Of a stretch of DNA of 15,030 nt, positions 6,640-13,803 are shown piece by piece. A program made the translations under genes and the position numbers. The DNA is from Chloroflexota bacterium (GTDB lineage Bacteria > Chloroflexota > Limnocylindria > P2-11E). Under the pieces are notes generated by a model. It saw nothing but the letters and a program-made list of their open reading frames with translations, searched no databases and was not told where the DNA came from. Where the stretch lies: positions 1-15,030 of the forward strand of contig VBGS01000023.1 of assembly GCA_005889445.1 (NCBI GenBank), in the 5' to 3' direction. Numbering within the stretch: position 1 is the stretch's first letter; each line of letters starts with the position of its first letter.

Positions 6640-8540
6640 CGGACCGGCAGCCTCCGCGCCGCGAGCGGGATCGACTCCTGCTGCTCAGCCGGCGGCTGTT
6701 CGGTCGCGCTGATCACCACACCGGCGGCGAGCGAGAGGATCGCGCCGACGAACGCGGCGAGGAACAACACGCCCGTGGACGGCCGCTCGGGTGAGAACGC
6801 GACGGGCGACCACGTCTCCGCGAGGAGGTACATCAGCAAGGCGCCGGCGCCGACGCCCGCGCCGACAGCGAAGACATAGAGGGCGAACCACCGCTTCGGC
6901 CGACGGAGCAGCGTGTCGAAGAACGTGCGCAGCAAGCGGGTCACGGTCCACACAGCGAGCGCCGCGATCGTCCACATGAGCACCGTGGCGATCCAGGTCT
7001 CGCTCGCCGCGCTCGCCAGCCGCGAGACAAGTCCGCTCATCTGCGACCAGAGCGTTTCGGGATTCAGCTGGGTCATGAGCGGACCGAACCGGTCGCTCCG
7101 CTCCTGGAGCATCGAGAGGAGGGCCGCTTTCGTATCCGCCGCGCGCGCGGCGTTGAACAGCGTCTCCTGCCTCAGCGACAGCCCCGTCTGCGCGAAGGGC
7201 CCGAGCGACTGGAGGCCCAGGGCGCTCGCGAACACCATCGTGAGGATCGCGCCCGCCGCCACCGTCAGGACCCCGATGAGCCCGAACACCGCCGCGGTCG
7301 TGAGGACGAGCGCCGGCGCGAGCCCGAGCGGCGTGAGCACCGGCATCGACATCGCGAGCGCGACCTGCTCCGGAGATATCTCGCGTAACCAGATGTAGAC
7401 ACCGATCAACGCGAACACGACCGCCAGACCCGGGACGAAGATGAAGATGAACGCCGTCATCATCACCCACGCGATCGCGAGGGCGATGCTCAGCTGACCG
7501 GCGACCCCGACGACCGCCACAAGCCCGGCGGCCAGAAGCGCCCCGACGACTTCGATCCCCGCCAGCGTCGCGAGCGCGAACACCGGCAGCGCCGTGAGGA
7601 ACGAGAAGAAGCCCTGGCGGATCGGATGCCCGTAGCTCGAGAAGAGCGCGACCACTGGACTCTGCTCGCTCCGGGGAACGAAATCCTCGAGCGGGTCGGA
7701 CATGACCATGCGCGTCGTGGCGAGCTCCTTGTCGACGTTCTCGATCCTCTGGAGCGCCGACGCGAAGTCACTGGCCTTCTGATAGCGGAGGTTCGGCTGC
7801 TTCGCGAGCGCTTTGAGCGCGACGGTATCGAGCTCTTTCGGAAGCGACTGCCGAAGGTGGCTGGGCGGGACGGGCTGCCGCACGACATGGTCGCGCAGCA
7901 GGACCGCGGCGTTCGTGCTCGTGAACGGCGGCTTGCCGACGAGCGCTTCGTACAGCACCAGCCCGAGTCCGTAGACGTCGGACTGGACCGTCGCGCCCTT
8001 TCCTTCGACGCGCTCGGGCGCGACGTACATCGCCGTCGCGTAGAGCTGCGGGGTGTCGGCGTCCTCCTGAGGCGTGCGCGCGATGCCGAAGTCACAGATC
8101 TTCGCGGTGTCCGCAGCGTCGAAGAGGATGTTCGACGGCTTGAGGTCCGCGTGGACGATGCCCTTCGAGTGAGCGAATGCGAGGCCGTTCGCGACCTCGA
8201 TCGAGACCGTGACCGCATCGGCGGGCTTGAGCGGCCCCATCGTCTCGATGCGCTGTTTCAGCGATCCGCCGCCCAGGTACTCCATCACGATGAAGGGAGA
8301 GTCGTCGACCTCGCCGACGTCGTAGACCGCCACGATGTTCGGATGCGAGAGCTGCGCGAGCGCTCGCGCTTCTTTCACGAACATCCTGCGAAGGTTCGAG
8401 TCGGAAGCGGCGGCGGGATCGAGCACCTTGAGCGCGACATCGCGGTTCAGCGCCTGATCGCGGGCGAGATAGACCTGCGACGAGCCGCCGACGCCGAGCG
8501 GCTCCTCGATCTTGTAGCGACCTTGTAGTACCCGCTCCAT
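6636..8540 (-). CDS. Membrane-anchored Ser/Thr protein kinase
   Basis: A 634-residue Hanks-type kinase with a polytopic C-terminal membrane region. The kinase domain (about 8-265) has the glycine loop GVGGSSQVYLA, K38 in VALKV, E57, the catalytic loop HADLKPSN (D132, N137), DFG at 150-152, APE at 174-176 and DVYGLG. The Arg of the usual HRD triad is Ala, so this is a non-RD kinase that may not need activation-loop phosphorylation. After a linker rich in acidic residues, roughly eight hydrophobic helices (about 311-620) follow, with a soluble insert near 450-520. There are no PASTA or other extracellular sensor repeats. The ATG at 8540 is chosen because GGAG lies 6 bases upstream and GRYKI follows at once; an ATG at 8621 would add 27 residues. 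Ligand and targets unknown. Confidence 0.88.
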   Translation of the reverse strand: MERVLQGRYKIEEPLGVGGSSQVYLARDQALNRDVALKVLDPAAASDSNLRRMFVKEARALAQLSHPNIVAVYDVGEVDDSPFIVMEYLGGGSLKQRIETMGPLKPADAVTVSIEVANGLAFAHSKGIVHADLKPSNILFDAADTAKICDFGIARTPQEDADTPQLYATAMYVAPERVEGKGATVQSDVYGLGLVLYEALVGKPPFTSTNAAVLLRDHVVRQPVPPSHLRQSLPKELDTVALKALAKQPNLRYQKASDFASALQRIENVDKELATTRMVMSDPLEDFVPRSEQSPVVALFSSYGHPIRQGFFSFLTALPVFALATLAGIEVVGALLAAGLVAVVGVAGQLSIALAIAWVMMTAFIFIFVPGLAVVFALIGVYIWLREISPEQVALAMSMPVLTPLGLAPALVLTTAAVFGLIGVLTVAAGAILTMVFASALGLQSLGPFAQTGLSLRQETLFNAARAADTKAALLSMLQERSDRFGPLMTQLNPETLWSQMSGLVSRLASAASETWIATVLMWTIAALAVWTVTRLLRTFFDTLLRRPKRWFALYVFAVGAGVGAGALLMYLLAETWSPVAFSPERPSTGVLFLAAFVGAILSLAAGVVISATEQPPAEQQESIPLAARRLPVR

Positions 8541-8720
8541 TCCCAGCTCCGTACCCTTCCGCGGCGCACCGACTATAACCGCGGCCCTTCTCGTCGCGGC
8601 GTTCGTGAGCGGGTTCGACATCGTTCCGCCCTTCCGCCCCTCCGCTCCCAGCCGTGTTTGGAACGGCAGCCGACCAGGCGCGTTTCGACTCGCGACCGAA
8701 CGGATACCGCGCCACGAAGA

Positions 8721-8744
8721 ACGCCGGACCGAATGGTCCGGCGT
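8721..8744 (-). terminator. Strong hairpin, probable terminator of the repeat-protein gene
   Basis: ACGCCGGACC and GGTCCGGCGT form a perfect 10-bp stem around a 4-base loop. It lies 18 bases after the stop codon at 8763 in the direction of transcription. The bases that follow on the minus strand are TCTTCG rather than a run of T, so intrinsic termination may be weak or assisted. Confidence 0.55.
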
Positions 8745-8762
8745 CATCGTGCGCGCGAAGAG

Positions 8763-9056
8763 CTACCTGTCTTCTTTGGGCGGCGCAGGGCTCGCGGGCG
8801 CGGGGGTCTTTGGCGCGGTCGTGTTCGGAACCGTCGTCTTCGGACCGCGCACCGGCATCTTCCGATCAACGAAGGAGGTGATCTCCGCGGTGACCTTGCT
8901 CTTCAGCGTGTTCGCCTGATCCGCGGTGAGCTTGTTCTGCGCCACGGCTTGATCGATCCGCGTGTTCGCCGCGGTCGTCAGCGCGGCGATGAGGCCGTCG
9001 CGGCTCTTATCCGGGGTGTTGTTGGCGATGTCGCCAAGACTCTTGCCCGCCGTCAT
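8763..9056 (-). CDS. C-terminal part of frameshifted helical repeat protein
   Basis: This frame carries a second copy of the repeat seen in the gene just upstream: AGKSLGDIANNTPDKSRDGLIAALTTAANTRID, AVAQNKLTADQANTLKSKV. It ends with a Pro/Ala/Thr-rich tail (PAPASPAPPKEDR) of the kind found outside the membrane. The ATG at 9056 falls in the middle of the repeat unit, and the preceding bases of the same frame read YLGLPLTGIRTQM, which is the missing start of that unit. It is therefore almost surely not an independent gene but the end of the protein starting at 9628. Confidence 0.6.
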   Translation of the reverse strand: MTAGKSLGDIANNTPDKSRDGLIAALTTAANTRIDQAVAQNKLTADQANTLKSKVTAEITSFVDRKMPVRGPKTTVPNTTAPKTPAPASPAPPKEDR

Positions 9057-9628
9057 CTGGGTCCGGATCCCGGTGAGCGGGAGACCCAGGTAGGGACGAA
9101 CTCGTTGACCCGCGCCGGCAGCCCGTCACGGAGCTGCTTCGCCTGCTCGTCGGTGATCTTCTTGTTCGCGAGGGCCTTGTCGATGTCGGCGTTGCCTGCG
9201 GTGTTGAGCGCGGCGACCAGGCCGGCGCGGTCCTTGCCGGGCGTGGCGCTCGCGATCGCCGCGAGCGTCGTGCCGGGCAGCTTGGCGCGCAGGTCCTTAT
9301 CGGCCATGCCCAGGTACTGCGCGGAGGTCGTCAGAAAGTCGCGGAGGACCTCGACCTTGGCCCGGGCTCCGGGTGCGCTGTCCTTGACCGCGGCGAGGAT
9401 CGCGTCCTCCTGCGCCTGCGTGATGACGCCCTTCGCGACAAGTCCGTCGAGGAGATTCTTGAGACGATCGTGCTTGACGTCGCCGGCGGATGCGGGCGCC
9501 AACGGTCCGAGCACCGACCCGGTCACGGATCCGTCAGGGACAAAGGCGGCAAAGGCCACCGCTCCGAAGAGTCCCACGCCGGCGATCCCGGCCCCAAGTC
9601 CGATCGCGATCTTCCGCCGGATCCGCAT
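9053..9628 (-). CDS. Membrane-anchored or secreted helical repeat protein, N-terminal part
   Basis: A protein of unknown function. A basic start (MRIRRK) and one hydrophobic segment (IAIGLGAGIAGVGLFGAVAFAAF) form a signal peptide or anchor. Helical units follow, such as LKNLLDGLVAKGVITQAQEDAILAAV and the YLGM...LAAIASATPGKDRAGLVAALNTAGNADIDKALANKKITDEQAKQLRDGL block. The K-(I/L)-T-x-x-Q-A pattern recurs in each unit and in the downstream frame. The start at 9628 is chosen because GGGGAG lies 7 bases upstream; ATG 9634 and GTG 9658 are in the same frame. The frame breaks near 9093: one extra C in the CCC run at 9093-9095 joins VNEFVP to YLGLPLTG and continues to 8763, giving a protein of about 288 residues. 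It is divergent from glgA. Confidence 0.72.
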   Translation of the reverse strand: MRIRRKIAIGLGAGIAGVGLFGAVAFAAFVPDGSVTGSVLGPLAPASAGDVKHDRLKNLLDGLVAKGVITQAQEDAILAAVKDSAPGARAKVEVLRDFLTTSAQYLGMADKDLRAKLPGTTLAAIASATPGKDRAGLVAALNTAGNADIDKALANKKITDEQAKQLRDGLPARVNEFVPTWVSRSPGSGPR

Positions 9629-9736
9629 CTTCATACTCCCCGAGCCATTCTCGTGCACTGGCTACCACCTCTCTAACGGATCTGTTTCGGAAGTGGTTCA
9701 TCCAGGCGGGCGCAGCGCCGGGTCCTTACACGCAGT

Positions 9737-9742
9737 TAACAT
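9737..9742 (+). promoter_or_regulatory. Candidate -10 box for glgA (leaderless)
   Basis: TAACAT matches the TAxxAT core of a -10 element. It ends 12 bases before the GTG of glgA, so transcription would start close to or at the start codon. This fits the lack of any Shine-Dalgarno before glgA. No convincing -35 is seen. Confidence 0.3.
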
Positions 9743-9754
9743 CCCATCTGCCCC

Positions 9755-11170
9755 GTGCGCATCACGTTCGCGGCCGCCGAGGTCGCCCCCTACGCCAAGG
9801 TCGGCGGCCTCGCCGATGTTGCTGGTTCTCTGCCGCAAGCGCTCGCCGCCCTCGGCAACGAGGTCAGCGTGTACGTCCCGTATCACCGGACGATCGACGC
9901 GGCGAAGTACGCGATACCGACATCAGGCCGCACGCATTCGGTCCCCTACGGCGCGGCGCACGCCCGGATCGAATATCCGGAGATCGTTCGTGAGCGGGTG
10001 CGGACCGTCTTCGTGCGCAGCTTCCGCATCGGGCGGGACAAGGTCTATGGGTTTCCTGATGACGCGAAGCGATACGCGCTGTTCTGTCGCGCGGTGCTAG
10101 CGGACCTCGCCGCCGCGCCTCCCGACGTGGTGCACGCGCACGACTGGCACGCGGCGCTTCTCGTGCCGCTCGCCGCGCGAGCGCGCGAGCTACGCGGATC
10201 GGCCACCGCGTTCACGATCCACAACCTCGCGTATCAGGGACGGACGAACGCGGAGGTGCTCCGCCTCGTCGGCCTTCCGCGCGCGCGCCTCTCGGTGGAA
10301 GGCCGTGACGAGGCGAACCCGATGGCGCGCGCGATCGCCACGGCCGATGTCGTGTCGACGGTGAGCGAGCGCTACGCGGAGGAGATCCTCACCCCCGAGT
10401 TCGGCGAGGGACTCGACGGGCTGCTGCGCGATCGGCGCGATGATCTTTGGGGCATCACCAATGGCATCGATACGACATTCTTCGATCCGGCCCGCGATCC
10501 CCATATCGCGGCGCACTACAGCGCCGATGATCAGCGCGGCAAGGCTGCCTGCAAAGCGGTCCTCCAGAAAGAATCGGGCCTTGTCGTCGATGCGGCGGCG
10601 CCGGTCTTCGGCGTGATCGGACGGCTCGTGGAGCAGAAGGGCGTCGACCTGCTCACGGCGGTGGCTCCGTGGCTGCTCGAGAAGGGGGCACAGCTGGTCG
10701 TGCTTGGCAGCGGCGATCCGTCGTACGAGGCAAAGTGGCGCGAGCTCGCCGCCAGCACGAAGGGACGGCTCGCGCTCACCCTCGGATTCGACGCGGCGCT
10801 CGCGCAGCGGATCTACGCTGGCGCCGACTTCTTCCTCATGCCGTCGCGATTCGAGCCTTGTGGTCTCGGGCAGCTCATCTCGCTCCGGTACGGGACGATC
10901 CCGGTGGTGCGGGCGGTGGGCGGGCTCGCGAACACGGTGCACGACGTCGACGCCCACGCGGGCAAGGGCAACGGGTTTTCGTTCACGCCGTACGAGCCGG
11001 CGGCCTTCGCCGACGCGATCCAGAGGGCGCTGCACCGCTACCGCGCCGACGGAGAGCCGTGGTCGGCGCTTCGCGCGCGAGCGATGCGCGAGGACCACTC
11101 GTGGACCGCATCGGCGAAGCGGTATGTCGAGATGTACGCGGCCGCATCGAAGGCGAGGCGCGCCGCCTGA
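9755..11170 (+). CDS. glgA: Glycogen synthase (GT5)
   Basis: A 471-residue GT5 glycogen or starch synthase that transfers glucose from ADP-glucose (or UDP-glucose) to alpha-1,4-glucan. The N-terminal sugar-nucleotide motif is KVGGLADV at residues 15-22 (KTGGL in the classical enzyme, so one substitution). HAHDWH lies near 127-132, NLAYQG near 157-162, ITNGIDTTFFDP near 234-245, GRLVEQKG near 289-296 and the catalytic-Glu loop PSRFEPCGLGQ near 363-373, followed by VGGLANTV. The length is normal. The start is a GTG without a Shine-Dalgarno; the next residues MRITFAAAEVAPYAKVGG match the family start. The following gene overlaps its 3' end. No glgC or branching enzyme is visible here. Confidence 0.95.
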   Translation: MRITFAAAEVAPYAKVGGLADVAGSLPQALAALGNEVSVYVPYHRTIDAAKYAIPTSGRTHSVPYGAAHARIEYPEIVRERVRTVFVRSFRIGRDKVYGFPDDAKRYALFCRAVLADLAAAPPDVVHAHDWHAALLVPLAARARELRGSATAFTIHNLAYQGRTNAEVLRLVGLPRARLSVEGRDEANPMARAIATADVVSTVSERYAEEILTPEFGEGLDGLLRDRRDDLWGITNGIDTTFFDPARDPHIAAHYSADDQRGKAACKAVLQKESGLVVDAAAPVFGVIGRLVEQKGVDLLTAVAPWLLEKGAQLVVLGSGDPSYEAKWRELAASTKGRLALTLGFDAALAQRIYAGADFFLMPSRFEPCGLGQLISLRYGTIPVVRAVGGLANTVHDVDAHAGKGNGFSFTPYEPAAFADAIQRALHRYRADGEPWSALRARAMREDHSWTASAKRYVEMYAAASKARRAA

Positions 11171-12255
11171 AGACCGAAACGCGCGCGACGATCACCGACC
11201 TTGAGGAGCTGCTCGACTCGCTGCCGGTCGACGCGCGAGCCGCCGCGACGCGGATCTTCGCCGTCTCGACGAGCGTCGGCCGTCTCGTCGCGCCGCCCGA
11301 GATGAACGAATGGATCACCAAGCAGTTCGGCTCCGTCGACGCGGTCACCGAGCAGACGATCGTCCGGGTCACCAACCTCGTCATGCTCGAGGGCGCGCTC
11401 TTCAACGAGATGCGCGCGCTCAGGCCGTCGGAGGTGAAGGGCACGGACGAGGTCCGCCAAACGATCGAACGATCGCGTGGTGATCCGTTCTGCCATCCGG
11501 AGACCGGGACGCCCGCGGACACGTTCGGCCGGGTGCGCGGCGAGCATGGGGTCACCGCCTCGAACGTGGCCAAATACGACACCTATCACGGGGTCCTCGT
11601 CTTCGACGATCACGATCCACTCGCCTCGATGGGAGCGGACGTCATCCGTGACCGGCTTCAGACGGCGCGACGGTGGGCCCTCGCCGCGGCCGACGAAGAT
11701 CCGAGCGCGAAGTACTACTTCCTGCTCTGGAACTGCCTCTGGCGGGCGGGGGGATCGATCGTGCACGGGCACATGCAGATGACGGTCACCCGCGGGATGC
11801 ACTACCCGCGCGTCGAGATGCTCCGTCGCCGAGCGCTCGCCTACGACGCGGAGTTCGGCCGTGACTACTTCGATGATCTCTGGCTCGTCCATGACGCGCT
11901 TGGGCTCGGCGATGAACGCGACGGTGCTCGGGTCTTCGCGTCGCTCGCGCCAATAAAGGAAAGCGAGGCTGTCATCCTGGGACGGCCGGGTGAAGATGAG
12001 GCTGCACTGGCTGCAGCGATCGCGCGTGTTGTCGCCGCGTACCGATCACGAGGTGTCGTCTCGTACAACCTCGCCCTGCTTCTGCCGCCGCTTTCCCCCG
12101 ACGGTGAGGATTGGCGCCGCTTTCCGCCGCAGGCTCGTCTGGTCGACCGTGGCGACCCTGCCAACAAGACGAGTGACATCGGTGGCATGGAGCTGTACGC
12201 CGCGGGGGTGGTGGCCGCGGATCCATTCCGTCTCGCTGAGGTCCTGCGCGCCTAA
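11101..12255 (+). CDS. GalT-like HIT-superfamily nucleotidyltransferase or phosphorylase
   Basis: A protein of about 384 residues with features of the galactose-1-phosphate uridylyltransferase/HIT fold. The sequence NVAKYDTYHGVLVFDDHDPL (155-174) parallels the N-terminal half of GalT-type enzymes, and AGGSIVHGHMQM (216-227) gives an HxHxQ triad (H222, H224, Q226) where GalT has HPHxQ with H as the nucleotidylated nucleophile. It is not a canonical GalT and could be an ADP-sugar or UDP-sugar phosphorylase; adjacency to glgA and presence of galK suggest a sugar-1-phosphate substrate. The start is uncertain. GTG 11101 has GAGG 7 bases upstream but overlaps glgA by 70 nt; a CTG at 11167 overlapping the glgA TGA is an alternative. 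Confidence 0.7.
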   Translation: MDRIGEAVCRDVRGRIEGEARRLKTETRATITDLEELLDSLPVDARAAATRIFAVSTSVGRLVAPPEMNEWITKQFGSVDAVTEQTIVRVTNLVMLEGALFNEMRALRPSEVKGTDEVRQTIERSRGDPFCHPETGTPADTFGRVRGEHGVTASNVAKYDTYHGVLVFDDHDPLASMGADVIRDRLQTARRWALAAADEDPSAKYYFLLWNCLWRAGGSIVHGHMQMTVTRGMHYPRVEMLRRRALAYDAEFGRDYFDDLWLVHDALGLGDERDGARVFASLAPIKESEAVILGRPGEDEAALAAAIARVVAAYRSRGVVSYNLALLLPPLSPDGEDWRRFPPQARLVDRGDPANKTSDIGGMELYAAGVVAADPFRLAEVLRA

Positions 12256-12292
12256 CGTCGCGATCCGACCCCAGTGTGCTATTGACGCTCGC

Positions 12293-12772
12293 TTGCCCCC
12301 CTGCGTAGTGTGCGGGAAAGTGGCCGAGCACTCCTTCGTCTCGCGGCGCGACAACACCTTCCGTGAGTACCCTCCGGCCTCCGCGCAGCTCGCGATGATC
12401 GTCCCGTTTTACGGCGAGATGACGGTCTGGATCCGCAAGCCGGACGCCGCTGGATGGCACTTTCCGACGAGCGGCCGCAAAGCGGGTGAGACGATCCTCG
12501 AGGTCGCCAAACGGGAGCTTTGGGAGTCTTCGCGCATCGTTGCTCCGCGTCTCGACCTCCTCGGTGCGGTGCGCTATCTCACGCCGAAGACAACGACGGC
12601 CTACGTCTATATGTGCGAGGTGAGCCACCTGTCGTGGTGGTACGAGTCGCCGGACAAGGAGCGGGTCGCCGAGATGGGGATCTTCCGCGGCGCTCCGGCG
12701 CCGCTCGCCTCGGAGTCCGTCGAGGTGGTCCTCGAAGCCGCGCTCCGCGCCCGCCGAACCGGCCTCCGGTAG
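12293..12772 (+). CDS. Nudix-like protein with N-terminal Cys pair
   Basis: A 159-residue protein. A CVVCGKVAEHSF stretch at the start resembles half a zinc ribbon, as in Nudix enzymes with an N-terminal zinc finger. A Nudix-fold core follows: QLAMIVPFYGEMTVWIRKP, then SGRKAGETILEVAKRELWESSRI, which aligns with the Nudix box GX5EX7REUXEEXGU. The E-x7-R-E-L-x-E part is kept, but the first Gly, the second Glu of the EE pair (Ser) and the last Gly (Arg) are replaced. Hydrolase activity on nucleotide sugars or other diphosphates is thus uncertain; it may be a binding or regulatory protein. The TTG at 12293 is the only start that keeps both cysteines; it has no Shine-Dalgarno. It lies 37 bp after the GalT-like gene, probably in one operon. 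Confidence 0.65.
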   Translation: MPPCVVCGKVAEHSFVSRRDNTFREYPPASAQLAMIVPFYGEMTVWIRKPDAAGWHFPTSGRKAGETILEVAKRELWESSRIVAPRLDLLGAVRYLTPKTTTAYVYMCEVSHLSWWYESPDKERVAEMGIFRGAPAPLASESVEVVLEAALRARRTGLR

Positions 12773-12796
12773 TAACGGGCGAGTAACGTTCGCTGA

Positions 12797-12815
12797 CGTT
12801 CGCCTGTGGCGAACG
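12797..12815 (+). promoter_or_regulatory. Perfect 8-bp inverted repeat enclosing a GTG start
   Basis: CGTTCGCC and GGCGAACG form an 8-bp stem around the loop TGT. The GTG of the zinc-ribbon gene (12806-12808) sits in the loop and first stem base. A further copy of the half-site ACGTTCGC lies at 12786-12793, ten bases before the one at 12796-12803. It may be an operator, a hairpin masking translation start, or a weak terminator of the Nudix gene; no T run follows. Confidence 0.45.
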
Positions 12816-13027
12816 CCAACTGGCACTCGACTTGCGCCGAACCGAAAGCCTTGATCGACGAAGAATCCTTGACCGCCATCACCGCCTGGCTTCGCCTTGG
12901 CGATGAGGCAACGGGACGGCGGGCCCCTGTTGGTACGTGCGTTCGCTGCGGCAGGCGGGGCTATTTGACCGGCGAGACGCGCGTCTGCGCGCGCTGCTAT
13001 CTGGACGAGACGCCGCCGGGCGCGTAG
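12806..13027 (+). CDS. Small zinc-ribbon protein
   Basis: A 73-residue protein of unknown function. The C-terminal half has a four-cysteine zinc ribbon, CVRCGRRGYLTGETRVCARCYLDE (C45, C48, C61, C64). The N-terminal half is a short helical stretch (PKALIDEESLTAITAWLRLGDE) with a lone Cys at residue 10. The GTG start lies inside a hairpin; TTG codons at 12851 and 12869 are other possible starts. It ends one base before the stop of the convergent M23 peptidase gene (TAG 13025-13027, TAA complement 13028-13030). The regular Cys spacing is the main argument that it is real. Confidence 0.55.
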   Translation: MANANWHSTCAEPKALIDEESLTAITAWLRLGDEATGRRAPVGTCVRCGRRGYLTGETRVCARCYLDETPPGA

Positions 13028-13738
13028 TTAGGTCGCGAACAACCGCGCGCACGCGCGGATCAGCGGATCGCCAGCGAGCCCGTCCCCGTAGAAGTCGTCG
13101 CCGACCCTCACCTCGAAATGGAGATGCGGCCCGCCCTGCGGATAGCCCGAGCTCCCGACCGCTCCGATGAGCGTTCCCGCCGCTATCTTCTGCCCGACCG
13201 CCAGGGTCTCGACCGCCGACAGGTGCGCGTAGCGGGTGACCACCCCGCCTCCGTGGTCGATCCAGACCTGACGGCCGCGAACCCGATCGAGCGTCGCGGC
13301 CGGCGTGTAGCCGAGCTGAAGCGCCTCGTAAAGCGCGATCTCCTGCTGCTCGCGGGTCCAGTCGAGAAAGCTCGTGTCGACCCGGAGGACGACGCCATCG
13401 GCGGCGGCGTGCACCGGCGTGCCGGGCGGAGCTGGGAAGTCGATGCCCTCATGGATCCCCGCGCGGTAGTCCCTGGGCGCGCCAGGCAGAAGGTCCGGAT
13501 CGTCGGGCACGCCGACGTCGTCGACCGGGACGACGAATCTGCCGAAGAGTCGCGCGTCGTGGCGCACCTGCCGGTCCGCGATGAGGTCGGGGAGGTGCGT
13601 CGCGCTTGGCGGAATGGGCGTATATCGCGGCGCCGCCGGGGCGGCGGCGGGCGGGCGCGCGTCCTCACGGGCCGCGGACATCGCGACCGCGGCCGCGCCG
13701 AAGAGCGCGACCAGCGCGATCGCGGCGAGGATACGCAT
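13028..13738 (-). CDS. Secreted M23 family metallopeptidase
   Basis: A 236-residue exported peptidase of the lysostaphin/LytM type, which cuts peptide cross-links in peptidoglycan. A signal peptide or N-terminal anchor (MRILAAIALVALFGAAAVAMSA) and a Pro/Ala-rich linker precede the catalytic domain (about 90-220). The zinc set is complete: H96 and D100 in HEGIDF, H172 in RYAHLS (catalytic), and H205/H207 in PHLHFE. The insertion LDWTREQQEIALYEALQLGY (125-144) between the first strands is longer than in many members. The ATG at 13738 has GAGGAG directly abutting it, which is closer than ideal, but no other start would keep the signal peptide. It is divergent from pyrR with 78 bp between the two starts. 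Confidence 0.9.
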   Translation of the reverse strand: MRILAAIALVALFGAAAVAMSAAREDARPPAAAPAAPRYTPIPPSATHLPDLIADRQVRHDARLFGRFVVPVDDVGVPDDPDLLPGAPRDYRAGIHEGIDFPAPPGTPVHAAADGVVLRVDTSFLDWTREQQEIALYEALQLGYTPAATLDRVRGRQVWIDHGGGVVTRYAHLSAVETLAVGQKIAAGTLIGAVGSSGYPQGGPHLHFEVRVGDDFYGDGLAGDPLIRACARLFAT

Positions 13739-13754
13739 CTCCTCGTACGGTACC

Positions 13755-13760
13755 TATACT
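13755..13760 (+). promoter_or_regulatory. Candidate -10 box for pyrR-pyrB
   Basis: TATACT is a good -10 hexamer. It would start the transcript near 13767, leaving a leader of about 50 nt that holds the PyrR-binding hairpin and Shine-Dalgarno. The -35 region overlaps the start of the divergent M23 gene and is poor. Confidence 0.45.
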
Positions 13761-13785
13761 CGATCGAGCGCCGTCACCTTTAAGT

Positions 13786-13803
13786 CCGGTCCTGTGAGGC
13801 CGG
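13786..13803 (+). promoter_or_regulatory. PyrR-binding RNA hairpin adjoining the pyrR ribosome binding site
   Basis: CCGGTCCTGTGAGGCCGG folds as CCGG/CCGG, a bulged U13790, CC/GG (13791-92 with 13798-99) and the loop UGUGA. This is the architecture of known PyrR anti-antiterminator sites (ARUCCNGNGAGGYU type). All core bases UCC-N-G-N-GAGG are kept, and the outer A-U pair is changed to a compensating G-C. UUUAA precedes it, as in the Bacillus leaders. The Shine-Dalgarno GGAAGGAG (13803-13810) starts at the last stem base, so bound PyrR should block ribosome entry. No terminator hairpin is seen, which favours translational control as in mycobacteria. Confidence 0.8.

Noticed and set aside
8763..9056. 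Independent small gene starting at the ATG at 9056
   Set aside because: The ATG falls within a repeat unit whose first residues are encoded upstream in the same frame; a one-base correction joins it to the gene before it.
12797..12815. LexA/SOS box
   Set aside because: The half-sites have the opposite orientation (GTTCG...CGAAC) to the Gram-positive CGAAC-N4-GTTCG box.
13759..13768. CTCGATCGAG palindrome as an operator for pyrR
   Set aside because: CGATCG-type palindromes are common in this GC-rich sequence (a similar one is near 4675), so it carries little weight.
13794..13796. GTG in the PyrR hairpin loop as a pyrR start
   Set aside because: It is out of frame with PyrR, lacks an upstream Shine-Dalgarno, and would need a frameshift; the bases belong to the conserved PyrR-binding loop.
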